Source: JBKCUI01 sp052161625 | GTDB taxonomy: Bacteria > Planctomycetota > Planctomycetia > Pirellulales > Pirellulaceae | Length of the DNA: 64,000 nt | Reading direction: 5' to 3' (one strand) | NCBI GenBank assembly: GCA_052161625.1 | Contig: CP197412.1 | In this document: positions 8,825 through 17,460 of the stretch, in pieces | Numbering within the stretch: the first letter of the stretch is position 1 | Layout of the letters: each line of letters starts with the position of its first letter | Notes under the pieces: model-generated | Database searches by the model: none | Seen by the model: the letters and a program-made list of their open reading frames with translations, nothing else | Told to the model about the DNA's origin: nothing | Program-made: the position numbers and the translations under genes

Positions 8825-9847
8825 ATGACTAGTCTGCTCCCCGCTACAAACTCGGCCGATTCCCCCTCGAACCGATATGAGATCCGAGCCGGATCCAGAC
8901 TGCACTTGGGACTCGTCGAGATTCACCCGGGTGCACCAAGTTGTTATGGAGGTATTGGCTGGATGGTGTCCAATCCATCCTCCGTGCTGCGATTCGAAGT
9001 GACAGAATGCCTTATCGATGAATTACAAATCGTTGCACCTAACGACTGGCACGGTCGAGTATTGGATCTCTGCAACCGATGGTTGGCATTCCACCCCGGC
9101 AGAGCCCACCTTCCTGTCCGCCGACTCTTGTTCGACACGACGCAACGACCTCATCAAGGTCTGGGGTCTGGGACGCAATGGAGCTCCATGGTGATCCATG
9201 CCCTAACAGCCGCCGCATCGGGCGATCCGTTGCGTTGCGAGTTATCCCTCGACGACTTGGCACGACTAAGCGGACGGGGCCTTCGTTCGTATATCGGTCT
9301 GGCGGGTTACCTTTCCGGTGGAGCTATTCTGGACTCTGGCCAACCTTCTAGACGGGTCCGTTTCCTTCCTTTTCCTAGTTGGCCCGTCCTTTTGTTGCGA
9401 GATGGAAGGACCGAAGGGGAGTCCGGCGATGCCGAGAGGGAAATGTTTCAAGCCTGCTCGCAACACCCGAATCCAAATCGCGAAGCCATGCTCTCTCTGA
9501 TCGAAGAGCATCTCGCGCCCGCGTTAGAGTCGAAGGACTGGGCAAGGTGGGATCGCCACATCGGCCAATATGGACAGCTGGCTGGTAAAGTTTTTGAAAA
9601 GGTGCAAGGAGGTGTTTATCGATCCCAATCGATCCAACGCATTATCGAAACAGCGAAGGGATTGGGATACCGAGGTGCCGCGCAAAGCAGTTGGGGACCC
9701 ACCGTCGCGTTGGCATTGCCGGAAGGGGCGGAGGTGGAACGAATCTCCGATGAATTCCAGCGACGACTGCCCGGCGTCTCTATCACCGTGACCGAGGCTC
9801 GAAATAGCGGTTCGCACGTTTCACTATGGAACGAGACATGTTCTTAA
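8825..9847 (+). CDS. Beta-ribofuranosylaminobenzene 5'-phosphate synthase-like protein (GHMP fold)
   Basis: Members of this family join 4-aminobenzoate-type substrates to PRPP in the first committed step of tetrahydromethanopterin synthesis. From the ATG at 8825 it has 340 residues; a TTG at 8795 overlapping the previous stop (TTGA) is the alternative. Recognisable family blocks are SRLHLGLVEIHPGAPSCYGG near the N-terminus, PHQGLGSGTQWSSMVIHAL (the GHMP glycine loop), SYIGLAGYLSGGAILDSG, and AAQSSWGPTVALALP near the C-terminus. Planctomycetes are among the few bacteria known to carry H4MPT-linked C1 genes, which fits. No other H4MPT genes are in the window, so the pathway role is inferred. 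Confidence 0.85.
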   Translation: MTSLLPATNSADSPSNRYEIRAGSRLHLGLVEIHPGAPSCYGGIGWMVSNPSSVLRFEVTECLIDELQIVAPNDWHGRVLDLCNRWLAFHPGRAHLPVRRLLFDTTQRPHQGLGSGTQWSSMVIHALTAAASGDPLRCELSLDDLARLSGRGLRSYIGLAGYLSGGAILDSGQPSRRVRFLPFPSWPVLLLRDGRTEGESGDAEREMFQACSQHPNPNREAMLSLIEEHLAPALESKDWARWDRHIGQYGQLAGKVFEKVQGGVYRSQSIQRIIETAKGLGYRGAAQSSWGPTVALALPEGAEVERISDEFQRRLPGVSITVTEARNSGSHVSLWNETCS

Positions 9848-9866
9848 AAGGCGGCCGATAATTCCT

Positions 9867-10991
9867 ATGGATCCGAATCCCCAAACCATCGGTCGACTCG
9901 CACCATCTCCGACGGGTGCCCAGCATTTGGGAAATGCCCGAACCTATTTATTGGCGTGGATGCTGGCTCGATGGAACCGGGGCATGCTCTACCTGCGAAT
10001 CGAAGATCTGGATACACCTCGCACCAAGACTGGTGCCGAATCTCTGTTGATCGAAGACCTGCGGTGGCTCGGGCTTACGTGGGATCGTGTGGAGCAGTCC
10101 CATTCGCTCGGAGAGATTCCGCAGACAGACTTGGCTCGGGAATCGTTTTGGGGAAAGTCCCTTCGAGAGCGGGGATACGTCCTGCAATCCGAGCGACTTG
10201 CTCGCTACCAAGCAGTTCTTGAAACGCTGCGAGAAAAAGATTGGATCTATCCATGCACCTGCACCCGCAGTGAAATCGAACAATCGGCGAGCGCGCCGCA
10301 CGAACCAACGCCAGCCGACCAAGACTTGGTGTCGACACCCCTTCCCGTCGATGGGCCGGTCTACCCAGGAACCTGTTCGTATCGCAAAGCATGCGATGCG
10401 GAAAGACTCGATGCACAAGGTCTCAAGTACGCTTGGAGATTTCGATTCTCCTCCATCGAGTCGCTCCATGGTGAACATATCGAAATCGATCGTGGAACGC
10501 TTCGAATGACTTGGTCGGACGACTTCCTTGGAAAACAAAGTCTTGCACCGATCCAGGCACTGGGCGACTTTGTCGTCGCTCGCAATTACGGCCCACCTGC
10601 CTATCAGCTCGCGGTGGTGGTTGACGATCATGACATGGGGATCAACCAAGTGGTACGAGGGGCCGATTTGGTCAGCAGCACCTATCGACAGCTTGCCCTC
10701 TACCACTCGATGGGATGGAAACCGCCTCGCTGGTTTCACGCGCCACTCGTGGTTGGTCCCGACGGTAGGCGGCTCGCGAAACGGCATGGCGACACGCGGC
10801 TTTGTACCCTTCGAGACGAGGGTTATTCGAACCGCTTTATTCTGGGGCTGTTGGCAAATAGCTTGGGATGGATCGATCGCCCTGTGGAGATCGATCTCGG
10901 GGATTTGGAGTCGATGGTCAAGCAGGATCGTACATTGCTCGATAGAATCCCAAGAGAGCCCGTCCAAATCCCGCTCCCACCCCTCGCTTGA
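9867..10991 (+). CDS. gluQ: Glutamyl-Q tRNA(Asp) synthetase (GluQRS)
   Basis: Class I aminoacyl-tRNA synthetase paralogue that attaches glutamate to queuosine at position 34 of tRNA(Asp). It has 374 residues and lacks the anticodon-binding half of GltX. The HIGH-like motif is HLGNART at 20-26, preceded by RLAPSPTG. The KMSKS-like motif is RRLAKRHGD near 290. The GluQRS zinc-site pattern is present as CTCTR and, after a longer than usual insertion, YPGTC. It follows the beta-RFAP synthase-like gene by 19 bases and precedes the regulator gene by 27, so all four plus-strand genes here may be one transcript. The insertion between the zinc ligands is somewhat unusual. Confidence 0.88.
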   Translation: MDPNPQTIGRLAPSPTGAQHLGNARTYLLAWMLARWNRGMLYLRIEDLDTPRTKTGAESLLIEDLRWLGLTWDRVEQSHSLGEIPQTDLARESFWGKSLRERGYVLQSERLARYQAVLETLREKDWIYPCTCTRSEIEQSASAPHEPTPADQDLVSTPLPVDGPVYPGTCSYRKACDAERLDAQGLKYAWRFRFSSIESLHGEHIEIDRGTLRMTWSDDFLGKQSLAPIQALGDFVVARNYGPPAYQLAVVVDDHDMGINQVVRGADLVSSTYRQLALYHSMGWKPPRWFHAPLVVGPDGRRLAKRHGDTRLCTLRDEGYSNRFILGLLANSLGWIDRPVEIDLGDLESMVKQDRTLLDRIPREPVQIPLPPLA

Positions 10992-11018
10992 AGTTTCCAC
11001 AGAACAAGGCTCCCTCGT

Positions 11019-12530
11019 ATGTCCTCGGATGATCCGTATAAATCGATTGCGAAACGGCAAATCGCCAGGCTAATCGGTAGCTCGGACAATCCGATGTACG
11101 TTCTCGACGAGCAAGACATTCTCGTTTACGCCAATGAAGCGATGCTCGCTTGGGTAGACTCTATTCGCGGCCCAGATTCTGCACCGATGGAGTTGATTGG
11201 TCTCAATTGCCGTCTTCCTTCTCAACCTATCGCGAGTCAGGCGGAGACCGATCCGGTTCGTAACGCAGACCGGCTCGCCGACTGGATCGCACAGCTCGCT
11301 CCCCCCACGCTGTGGGATAGGAACACGATCCACTTCTCGCAGTGGGACAATGCGACGACGAAGGTGATCGTTCCTTTGGAACCAAAGCTCGACGGATTGG
11401 AGATCGCCGCGCCACCAGGAACGTTGCTAGTGCTCCTTTTTCGAGAACGGTTGTTGGATATTTACCAGCGTTTGCAAGCGGGCAGTCAGGAATGCCCATT
11501 GCCCCAGTCGACTGCAGAAGATTCGGCGCCACCCTGGCCATGGTTATCGGCCGGTCCGTCCCTGCGATCCATGCTCTTGCGACAACAATGGGAATTAGCT
11601 TGTGAGTCGGAGTCCTCAGTCATCTTGATCGGTGACGATTGTGAAGAACGGGAAGCCCTCGTATCGATGTTGGCTCGCTCACGAGCGTTGCGAAAGAGTC
11701 TGCCCTACCAGCCTGGTTCGACCATCCGTGTGGACTGCCATCTGATGGATGGTTCGCTTTTGGAAAGTGTTCTCGAAGCAGTCGATGAAGTGATTCGCTC
11801 CTTTGGCCCCAGAGCAAGTCTCTTTTTATCGAGGCTCGATGAACTTCCCGAGGAGCTCCTGCTCGCCTTGGATCGCTACCTTGCTTCGAGACCGCAGCTC
11901 GTTACCTTTGCGAGCTGCCGCAAACCTCTTCCCGAATGCCGAGGCACAACGTCGCTGTGGCTCCGACTTTGGCTACGTCTTTCCCCGCTACGCATCGAAC
12001 TCCCATCGCTGCGCGAGAGGCTGGAAGACTTGGATTCCATCGTAGCAAGCTGGTTTCTAGCCAGGCAGCAATTGGCGGAGCAAGGCCTTCGGATCCGGTC
12101 CGAGAAAATCGCTCGACATCTCACGATCGCCTCTCAAGCGAAAGACGCGTTGCTCGCCTATCCATGGCCAGGAAGCTACGAGGAGTTGGCCAACGTCCTC
12201 GAATCGTCGCTCCAAAATTCAGACGGGGGAGAGATTGGCGTTCCGCACCTTCCGATTGCAATCCGGACAAGCCCCAGTCACTTTGAACGGCCCCCTGCTG
12301 TCGAACCCATCGCATTAGATGAAGTCCTCGAACAGGTTGAAAAGCAACTCATCATGCAAGCATTGGAGTATAGCAAAGGAAATCGCACCGCTGCGTCCAA
12401 ACTCCTCTCCATTTCCCGCGCTCGCATGATTCGCCGATTGCAACAATGGGGGCTGATCCAAGACTCAACCTCGTCGGATGACGAGGTCGATGGCGACCTG
12501 CCCCAATTCGAAGAGATTCGCGATGATTGA
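11019..12530 (+). CDS. NtrC-like transcriptional regulator with PAS and Fis domains, degenerate AAA+ core
   Basis: A 503-residue regulator. A PAS-like sensor covers about 15-110 (NPMYVLDEQDILVYANEAML). A central region aligned to the sigma-54 activator AAA+ domain follows (about 190-410), and a Fis-type helix-turn-helix ends the protein (LIMQALEYSKGNRTAASKLL). The AAA+ part keeps the late landmarks (ELPSLRERLEDLDSI; YPWPGSYEELANVLES). The Walker A position reads GDDCEERE instead of a GxxGxGKE loop, and I find no GAFTGA loop. It is therefore unlikely to hydrolyse ATP or remodel sigma-54 polymerase, and may act as a DNA-bound sensor or repressor. It is the last gene of the 8.2-12.5 kb plus-strand run. 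Confidence 0.8.
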   Translation: MSSDDPYKSIAKRQIARLIGSSDNPMYVLDEQDILVYANEAMLAWVDSIRGPDSAPMELIGLNCRLPSQPIASQAETDPVRNADRLADWIAQLAPPTLWDRNTIHFSQWDNATTKVIVPLEPKLDGLEIAAPPGTLLVLLFRERLLDIYQRLQAGSQECPLPQSTAEDSAPPWPWLSAGPSLRSMLLRQQWELACESESSVILIGDDCEEREALVSMLARSRALRKSLPYQPGSTIRVDCHLMDGSLLESVLEAVDEVIRSFGPRASLFLSRLDELPEELLLALDRYLASRPQLVTFASCRKPLPECRGTTSLWLRLWLRLSPLRIELPSLRERLEDLDSIVASWFLARQQLAEQGLRIRSEKIARHLTIASQAKDALLAYPWPGSYEELANVLESSLQNSDGGEIGVPHLPIAIRTSPSHFERPPAVEPIALDEVLEQVEKQLIMQALEYSKGNRTAASKLLSISRARMIRRLQQWGLIQDSTSSDDEVDGDLPQFEEIRDD

Positions 12531-12533
12531 TGC

Positions 12534-12589
12534 ACTGGGTTACTGGGTTACTGGGTTACTGGGTTACTGGGTTACTGGGTTACTGGGTT
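12534..12589. repeat. Seven perfect copies of an 8-bp tandem repeat
   Basis: The unit ACTGGGTT is repeated seven times without error, between the stop of the NtrC-like regulator (12530) and the stop of convergent mnmE (12599). It fills almost the whole 68-base intergenic gap. The array does not form a strong hairpin by itself. It is outside both reading frames, so changes in copy number would not shift a gene. Confidence 0.97.
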
Positions 12590-12598
12590 TCCGCGAAA

Positions 12599-13966
12599 TC
12601 ACTTGCCGATACAAAAGCGACTGAAAAGTGCGTCCAGCACATCTTCGGTGTAAACCGTCCCGGCTACCAATCCGATTTCGTCTAATGCAATGCGGATTTC
12701 GGCTGCGATGATTTCGTCGCCACATCGACTGCGGACTGCGTCGAGGGCTGCCGAGATCGCCCCCCGAGCGTTGAGCAAAGCACCTTGGCATCGCTCCACG
12801 GTCATGGGTACCGCGTCGGCTTGCTCTGTTTTTTGATCCCGTACCCATTGCAGAATCGCTTGGCATAGCACCGCAATCCCATGCCCGGTCTTCGAACTGA
12901 CTTCGTATCGCGCATCAATAGGCTCCTTGCAGGGATCGCGAACCTGATCGCAGCTCCGAGCAACATCGCATTTGGTTTCGATCAGCCAGATCGGTTTGGA
13001 TGCCTTCAGCACCGGTGCAGCGATCGGTTCTGGAGACGCGTCGTGTGGAGAGCAGTAAAGCAACAAGTCCGCATGCTCGATTTGCGATTGGGTGAAGGAT
13101 TGTGCGATGCCGCGCGGTGAGTCATCCCTCCACTCCTCCATGCCAGCGGTATCGAGCAGATCGAATGCCACATCGGACTGTTGGATTCGGTAACGAAGGT
13201 AATCGCGGGTGGTGCCGGGGGTCGGGCTGACCATCGCTACCTCGGTACCAGCCATGGCATTGAGAAGCGAACTCTTGCCCGCGTTGGGAGGACCGATGAG
13301 GGCGATTTGCCATTCATGTTTTTGTCCCGATCGGGAGTCCATTTGAGAGAGAATTCCCTCGACACTCGCTTTGGCGTCGAGCAACCTCGATTCGATTTGC
13401 TCGGGTGAAATGAACTGGATGTCTTCGTCAACAAAGTCCAACCCGGCTTCAATGTCCGCCAGCAGATGGATCAAATTGCGGCGCGTGTCGGCCAAGGGTG
13501 CGGCCAACCCTCCCGCCAGCTGATTCAGCGCCACCTCAAGACTTCGTTGGTCGTGCGCGTGAATGACTCCGAGTACCGCTTCGCATTGCGTCAGGTCCAA
13601 TCTCCCAGCAAGAAAAGCTCGGAGGGTGAACTCACCGGGTTGCGCGAGTTTGACGCCGGATAGAATCAGTTTTCGTTGTAGTTCGCTCAGCAGGACTGGT
13701 GCACCGAGCGTGTGCAATTCGGCGGAAGGTTGGCCAGTGTAACTTCTGGAGTCCGGCCAACAAAAAACCGAGACGGGGAGTCCCCCAAGCTCTCCGAGAT
13801 CGATGTCCATTTCGAAGCGCTGGGCAAATGGGATATTCTCGGGCAGGGAGCCCAGAGACTTGAGCATCGCGAGCGTATCAGGACCGGTAATACGAATCGC
13901 ACCTCGGAGGGCGGGGGCTTCACCGGTGGCAATAGCGCAGATGGTCGTTTCGGTATCGAATTGCAT
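12599..13966 (-). CDS. mnmE: tRNA uridine-5-carboxymethylaminomethyl modification GTPase MnmE
   Basis: GTPase that, with MnmG, installs the cmnm5 group on wobble uridine-34 of certain tRNAs in the cytosol. The 455-residue length is normal for the family. The N-terminal folate-binding domain includes the PGEFTLRAFLAGRLDLTQ segment. The G domain has G1 (GPPNAGKSS), G2/G3 (TPGTTRD, DTAG) and a weakly conserved G4 (ETKCD). The C-terminus ends in the diagnostic FCIGK, whose cysteine is the conserved catalytic residue. The start is ATG 13966. It is convergent with the regulator gene and divergent from homoserine dehydrogenase, so it is probably transcribed alone. Confidence 0.96.
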   Translation of the reverse strand: MQFDTETTICAIATGEAPALRGAIRITGPDTLAMLKSLGSLPENIPFAQRFEMDIDLGELGGLPVSVFCWPDSRSYTGQPSAELHTLGAPVLLSELQRKLILSGVKLAQPGEFTLRAFLAGRLDLTQCEAVLGVIHAHDQRSLEVALNQLAGGLAAPLADTRRNLIHLLADIEAGLDFVDEDIQFISPEQIESRLLDAKASVEGILSQMDSRSGQKHEWQIALIGPPNAGKSSLLNAMAGTEVAMVSPTPGTTRDYLRYRIQQSDVAFDLLDTAGMEEWRDDSPRGIAQSFTQSQIEHADLLLYCSPHDASPEPIAAPVLKASKPIWLIETKCDVARSCDQVRDPCKEPIDARYEVSSKTGHGIAVLCQAILQWVRDQKTEQADAVPMTVERCQGALLNARGAISAALDAVRSRCGDEIIAAEIRIALDEIGLVAGTVYTEDVLDALFSRFCIGK

Positions 13967-14070
13967 GCCCTGGGCATCCCGGTTTGCGGAACGGTAACTT
14001 TGCGAGATCGTGATCTTGGTTTACTATTGTGCCTTTTCGGATGATCACCAACAGAGGATGACGCTCTTTC

Positions 14071-15429
14071 ATGGAGAAAACAAGGGTTGCCATAGTCGGC
14101 ATGGGAACTGTCGGCACCGGGGTGGCGAAACTCCTGCTCGATCATGGGGACCGTTTGGCTCGCCACGCGGGACGCGTTCTTTGGCTGGAGAAGGCAACCG
14201 TTCGGGACCTAAAAAAGCATCGCTCCATCAACTTGCCCAAAGGGGTCCTCACCGATGACTTGAACTCGGTGCTCAACGATCCGAATATCGAGGTGGTCGC
14301 CCATTTGGTCGGAGGCATCGAACCGGCTCGCACGATCATGCTGCAGTTGCTTGACGCAGGAAAAGACGTGGTCACTGCGAATAAAGCGCTCCTGGCCGAA
14401 CACGGAGAAGAACTTTTCGATCGCGCACGAGCCCTGGGTCGCACTATCGCCTTTGAGGCGAGCGTAGGGGGAGGCATCCCGATCATTGCAAACATTTCGC
14501 AGTGCTTTTCCGCCAATCAAATCCGCTCGCTCCGAGGAATCCTCAACGGTACGAGCAACTACATCATCACCCAGATGGAGGAGCAGGGGGAAGACTATGC
14601 CGACGCCGTTCGCCACGCCCAGGAACTCGGGTATGCGGAAGCAGACCCGACCATGGACGTCGACGGAAGCGATGCCGCGCAGAAGCTTGCTATTCTCGCC
14701 CACTTAGCGTTCGGTGTTCGAGTGAAGTGGAGAGAGATCCATCGTCGCGGCTTGGAAGCATTCCAGCTAGCGGACTTGCGATACGCATCCGAACTCGGGT
14801 ATCGCATCAAACTGATTGCCACGGCCCACTTGCACGAGGAAACCGGCCAACTCGAACTTCATGTCTCACCCACGTTGATCCGCAAAGGGCGTCCGTTGGC
14901 GGAAGTTCGCGGGGCCTACAATGCGATCTTGGTCGTCGGCGACGCTGTAGGAGATATGTTCTTCCACGGCAAGGGGGCGGGACAAATGCCGACCGCCAGC
15001 GCGGTGGTTGCCGATATGATCGACACTGCAGCGGGCCGCACCGATATTACGTTCCGGCGATTGGAACTTTGGTCGGACCGCGAATCGAAAATCGAGCTCC
15101 TCCCTTACGAGCATTCCAAGGGCCGCTACTACATGCGGTTTCACGTCGCCGACGAGCCCGGCGTTCTTTCGCAAATCACAGGGATCTTGGGTAAACACCA
15201 AGTCTCGATCGCATCGATTATCCAGCACGAGCCGGAGGGAACAGCCGGTTCTTCGTCCGACGAATCGCGGGATACCCAAGAAGGCTCGGTCTTGACGGTC
15301 CCTCTGGTGATCATGACCCACCAAGCGACCGAATCGGCGGCCATGGCGGCCAACACCGAAATCCGTAAATTAGCTTCCGTGCGCGACGAAGCCGTTTATC
15401 TTCGTGTTTCCGAAGGGGACAAAGCATGA
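14071..15429 (+). CDS. hom: Homoserine dehydrogenase
   Basis: Reduces aspartate-4-semialdehyde to homoserine in threonine/methionine synthesis. It has 452 residues. The NAD(P)-binding loop GMGTVGTGV is at 10-18, and the catalytic domain includes GGGIPIIANI and LRGILNGTSNYIITQMEEQG. ADPTMDVDGSDAAQKLAILA is the substrate/cation-binding region. A C-terminal ACT domain from about residue 348 (FHVADEPGVLSQITGILGKH) points to allosteric control, classically by threonine. The start is ATG 14071. The next gene, an ApgM-family protein, begins 43 bases after the stop on the same strand, which bears on which enzyme phosphorylates homoserine. Confidence 0.96.
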   Translation: MEKTRVAIVGMGTVGTGVAKLLLDHGDRLARHAGRVLWLEKATVRDLKKHRSINLPKGVLTDDLNSVLNDPNIEVVAHLVGGIEPARTIMLQLLDAGKDVVTANKALLAEHGEELFDRARALGRTIAFEASVGGGIPIIANISQCFSANQIRSLRGILNGTSNYIITQMEEQGEDYADAVRHAQELGYAEADPTMDVDGSDAAQKLAILAHLAFGVRVKWREIHRRGLEAFQLADLRYASELGYRIKLIATAHLHEETGQLELHVSPTLIRKGRPLAEVRGAYNAILVVGDAVGDMFFHGKGAGQMPTASAVVADMIDTAAGRTDITFRRLELWSDRESKIELLPYEHSKGRYYMRFHVADEPGVLSQITGILGKHQVSIASIIQHEPEGTAGSSSDESRDTQEGSVLTVPLVIMTHQATESAAMAANTEIRKLASVRDEAVYLRVSEGDKA

Positions 15430-15472
15430 CGCGAACAGGACCTTTTCACCTCCAATCAGAAACGACACGACT

Positions 15473-16690
15473 ATGAAGTGGGTTATCATCATTCCGGACG
15501 GCTGCGCGGATTTCCCTGTCGAGTCGATCGGCGGAAAGACACCGTTGCAAGCGGCGAAGACCCCGAACATGGACCGCATCGCACAGCAAGGCATCGTGGG
15601 CCGTTCGGATAACGTCCCGCGCGTCTTCACGCCTGGCAGCGAAGTCGCGAACATGACTCTCTTCGGCTACAACCCCCACGAGTTCTTCACCGGCCGCGCT
15701 CCCATTGAGGCCGCCGCGCAAGGCATCCAGTTGGGGCCCTATGACTGGGCGATCCGATGCAATCTGGTCACCGTTGAAAACCAGATCATGGTTGACTTCA
15801 CCGCAGATCACATTTCCAGCGAAGAAGCAGCCGAAATGCTCCGGACAGCCCAAGAGAAACTGGGTAGCCCACATTTGGAATTCGTCCCCGGCGTGAGCTA
15901 CAGAAACCTCTTGATCTACCGTGGTCAGTCTCCCTCCGACGTTCCATTTTCCTCGGACACCCGAACGACCGCTCCCCATGATCTGACCGACGAGTCGATC
16001 GAAAACGACTTCCCCAAAGGACCTGGATGCGAACTCCTTTGCCGCCTCATGGAAGAAAGCCAAGCGATTTTCCAAGACCATCCAGTCAATCAAAAACGAG
16101 TCGCAGCCGGCAAACATCCCGCCACCAACCTTTGGCTCTGGGGCCTGGGAAAGACTCCGCAGCTTCCCTCCTTTGAATCCCTTCACGGCTGCTGCGGTGC
16201 CATGATCACCGCAGTCGACCTTCTTCGAGGACTAGCGGCCTTGATCGGATGGGATCGAATCGAAGTCGTCGGGGCAACCGGCTATCTCGATACCAACTAT
16301 TCCGGCAAAGGACAGGCTGCGATCGAAGCGTTGAAGACGCATGATATTGTCTGCGTCCACGTCGAAGCGACCGATGAAGCCAGCCACGAAGGACGCGTGG
16401 ACGAAAAGATCAAGGCGCTCGAAGCGATCGATCATCACGTTGTCGGACCTGTTTTCGATGCTTTGGAAAAGATGGGCGATTACCGCATTCTCGTCATGCC
16501 CGATCACCCGACTCCCGTCAGCACGAAAAAGCATTCGCACGGCTGGGTCCCCTTCGCCACGTGTGGTAAAGGTATCCAAGCGGATGGATCGAAGAGCTAC
16601 GATGAAGTCGCTGCGGGAGAATCGAACGTCGAATATCCAGAAGGCTGGAAGCTGATTCCAAACTGGATGCAAGCCAAATTTCCAGGCTAA
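15473..16690 (+). CDS. ApgM-family cofactor-independent phosphoglycerate mutase / candidate homoserine kinase
   Basis: Alkaline-phosphatase-superfamily enzyme of the archaeal-type ApgM family, 405 residues from the ATG at 15473 (an upstream GTG at 15404 would overlap hom and is unlikely). Metal-binding and catalytic landmarks are present: IIIPDGCAD at the N-terminus, PGSEVANMTLFGYNP with the nucleophile serine near 53, EATDEASHEGRVDEK, and MPDHPTPVSTKKHSHGWVP with the metal ligands. The family interconverts 2- and 3-phosphoglycerate, but members next to threonine genes have been proposed or shown to serve as homoserine kinase where ThrB is absent. Its position directly after hom favours the second role here; this is inference. 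Confidence 0.88.
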   Translation: MKWVIIIPDGCADFPVESIGGKTPLQAAKTPNMDRIAQQGIVGRSDNVPRVFTPGSEVANMTLFGYNPHEFFTGRAPIEAAAQGIQLGPYDWAIRCNLVTVENQIMVDFTADHISSEEAAEMLRTAQEKLGSPHLEFVPGVSYRNLLIYRGQSPSDVPFSSDTRTTAPHDLTDESIENDFPKGPGCELLCRLMEESQAIFQDHPVNQKRVAAGKHPATNLWLWGLGKTPQLPSFESLHGCCGAMITAVDLLRGLAALIGWDRIEVVGATGYLDTNYSGKGQAAIEALKTHDIVCVHVEATDEASHEGRVDEKIKALEAIDHHVVGPVFDALEKMGDYRILVMPDHPTPVSTKKHSHGWVPFATCGKGIQADGSKSYDEVAAGESNVEYPEGWKLIPNWMQAKFPG

Positions 16691-16729
16691 TCCATACGAT
16701 TCCCACCGGCGGAAAATGACGATTGCCCG

Positions 16730-17449
16730 TTAGCCCCGAATGATCTTTGCTCGCTTCGCTTCCAACTCAGCGAGGCGAGCATTCAGGCTGCCAATTTCTT
16801 CGTCGATCTGTTGCAGGCTTGCCTCGGTGGATTGGCCCTCCATCACCCCAGCTCGAACGCAATCGATGCGTTCAGCTGGATGCAATCGATGCATCACAGG
16901 AATCGCCGTTGTCATCGCGGCAACGAAAATCGACAGCACCGCGATCGCTTGCACCTCCAAAAAAAACGATTCAGGGGCGAAGATCATCATCGCGATGAGA
17001 GATGCCAGCGCGATAATGCCTCCTCTGGCGACGAATTGCAACCACTGAAATCGACCCGCCAGTCTCGCGAGCGACAGGAGAACGATATGGCCGCAAGCGA
17101 TCGCAAAAACCACCACCGCCGTGTTCGTTTTCCACAAGCCGAGGACGAACTGATCCGACCATATGAGTACCAGACTGAGGAAGGTAGCGAAAATCGATAA
17201 TCCTACCCCGAGGATTGCTACCCATTTGACGAATAAATCTTGAGCAAATTGCGACTCTCTACTCAGTGCGGGGCTGCATGCAAGCCCTCCCAAACTCCCG
17301 CCGGCAATGACCAACGTCGAAAATAGAATCCGGGTCTCGAGAAGGCTAAATCGGCCGATCAAAACGATGACAATCCCGAAGCACGCTGCCAAAAAGATGG
17401 AAACGATAAGCGAGACGAGAAACGGTTTTTTCAACGACGCAAGAAACAT
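16730..17449 (-). CDS. Hypothetical membrane protein with C-terminal coiled coil
   Basis: A 239-residue protein I do not recognise. Roughly six hydrophobic segments run through the first 185 residues (for example FLVSLIVSIFLAACFGIVIV and AVLSIFVAAMTTAIPV). A short charged C-terminus follows, predicted by eye to be a coiled coil (EASLQQIDEEIGSLNARLAE). It lies 11 bases downstream of the dnaE stop, on the same strand, and may be read through from that gene. It ends convergently with the ApgM-family gene. Confidence 0.7.
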   Translation of the reverse strand: MFLASLKKPFLVSLIVSIFLAACFGIVIVLIGRFSLLETRILFSTLVIAGGSLGGLACSPALSRESQFAQDLFVKWVAILGVGLSIFATFLSLVLIWSDQFVLGLWKTNTAVVVFAIACGHIVLLSLARLAGRFQWLQFVARGGIIALASLIAMMIFAPESFFLEVQAIAVLSIFVAAMTTAIPVMHRLHPAERIDCVRAGVMEGQSTEASLQQIDEEIGSLNARLAELEAKRAKIIRG

Positions 17450-17460
17450 GCACGAAGTCC

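Noticed and set aside
9948..11060. 370-codon minus-strand open frame opposite the GluQRS gene
   Set aside because: The plus-strand gene shows HIGH, KMSKS-like and zinc motifs; the opposite frame has no recognisable domain and is a codon-bias shadow.
12534..12589. 8-bp array considered as a phase-variation tract
   Set aside because: It lies after both stop codons, so copy-number change cannot alter either reading frame.
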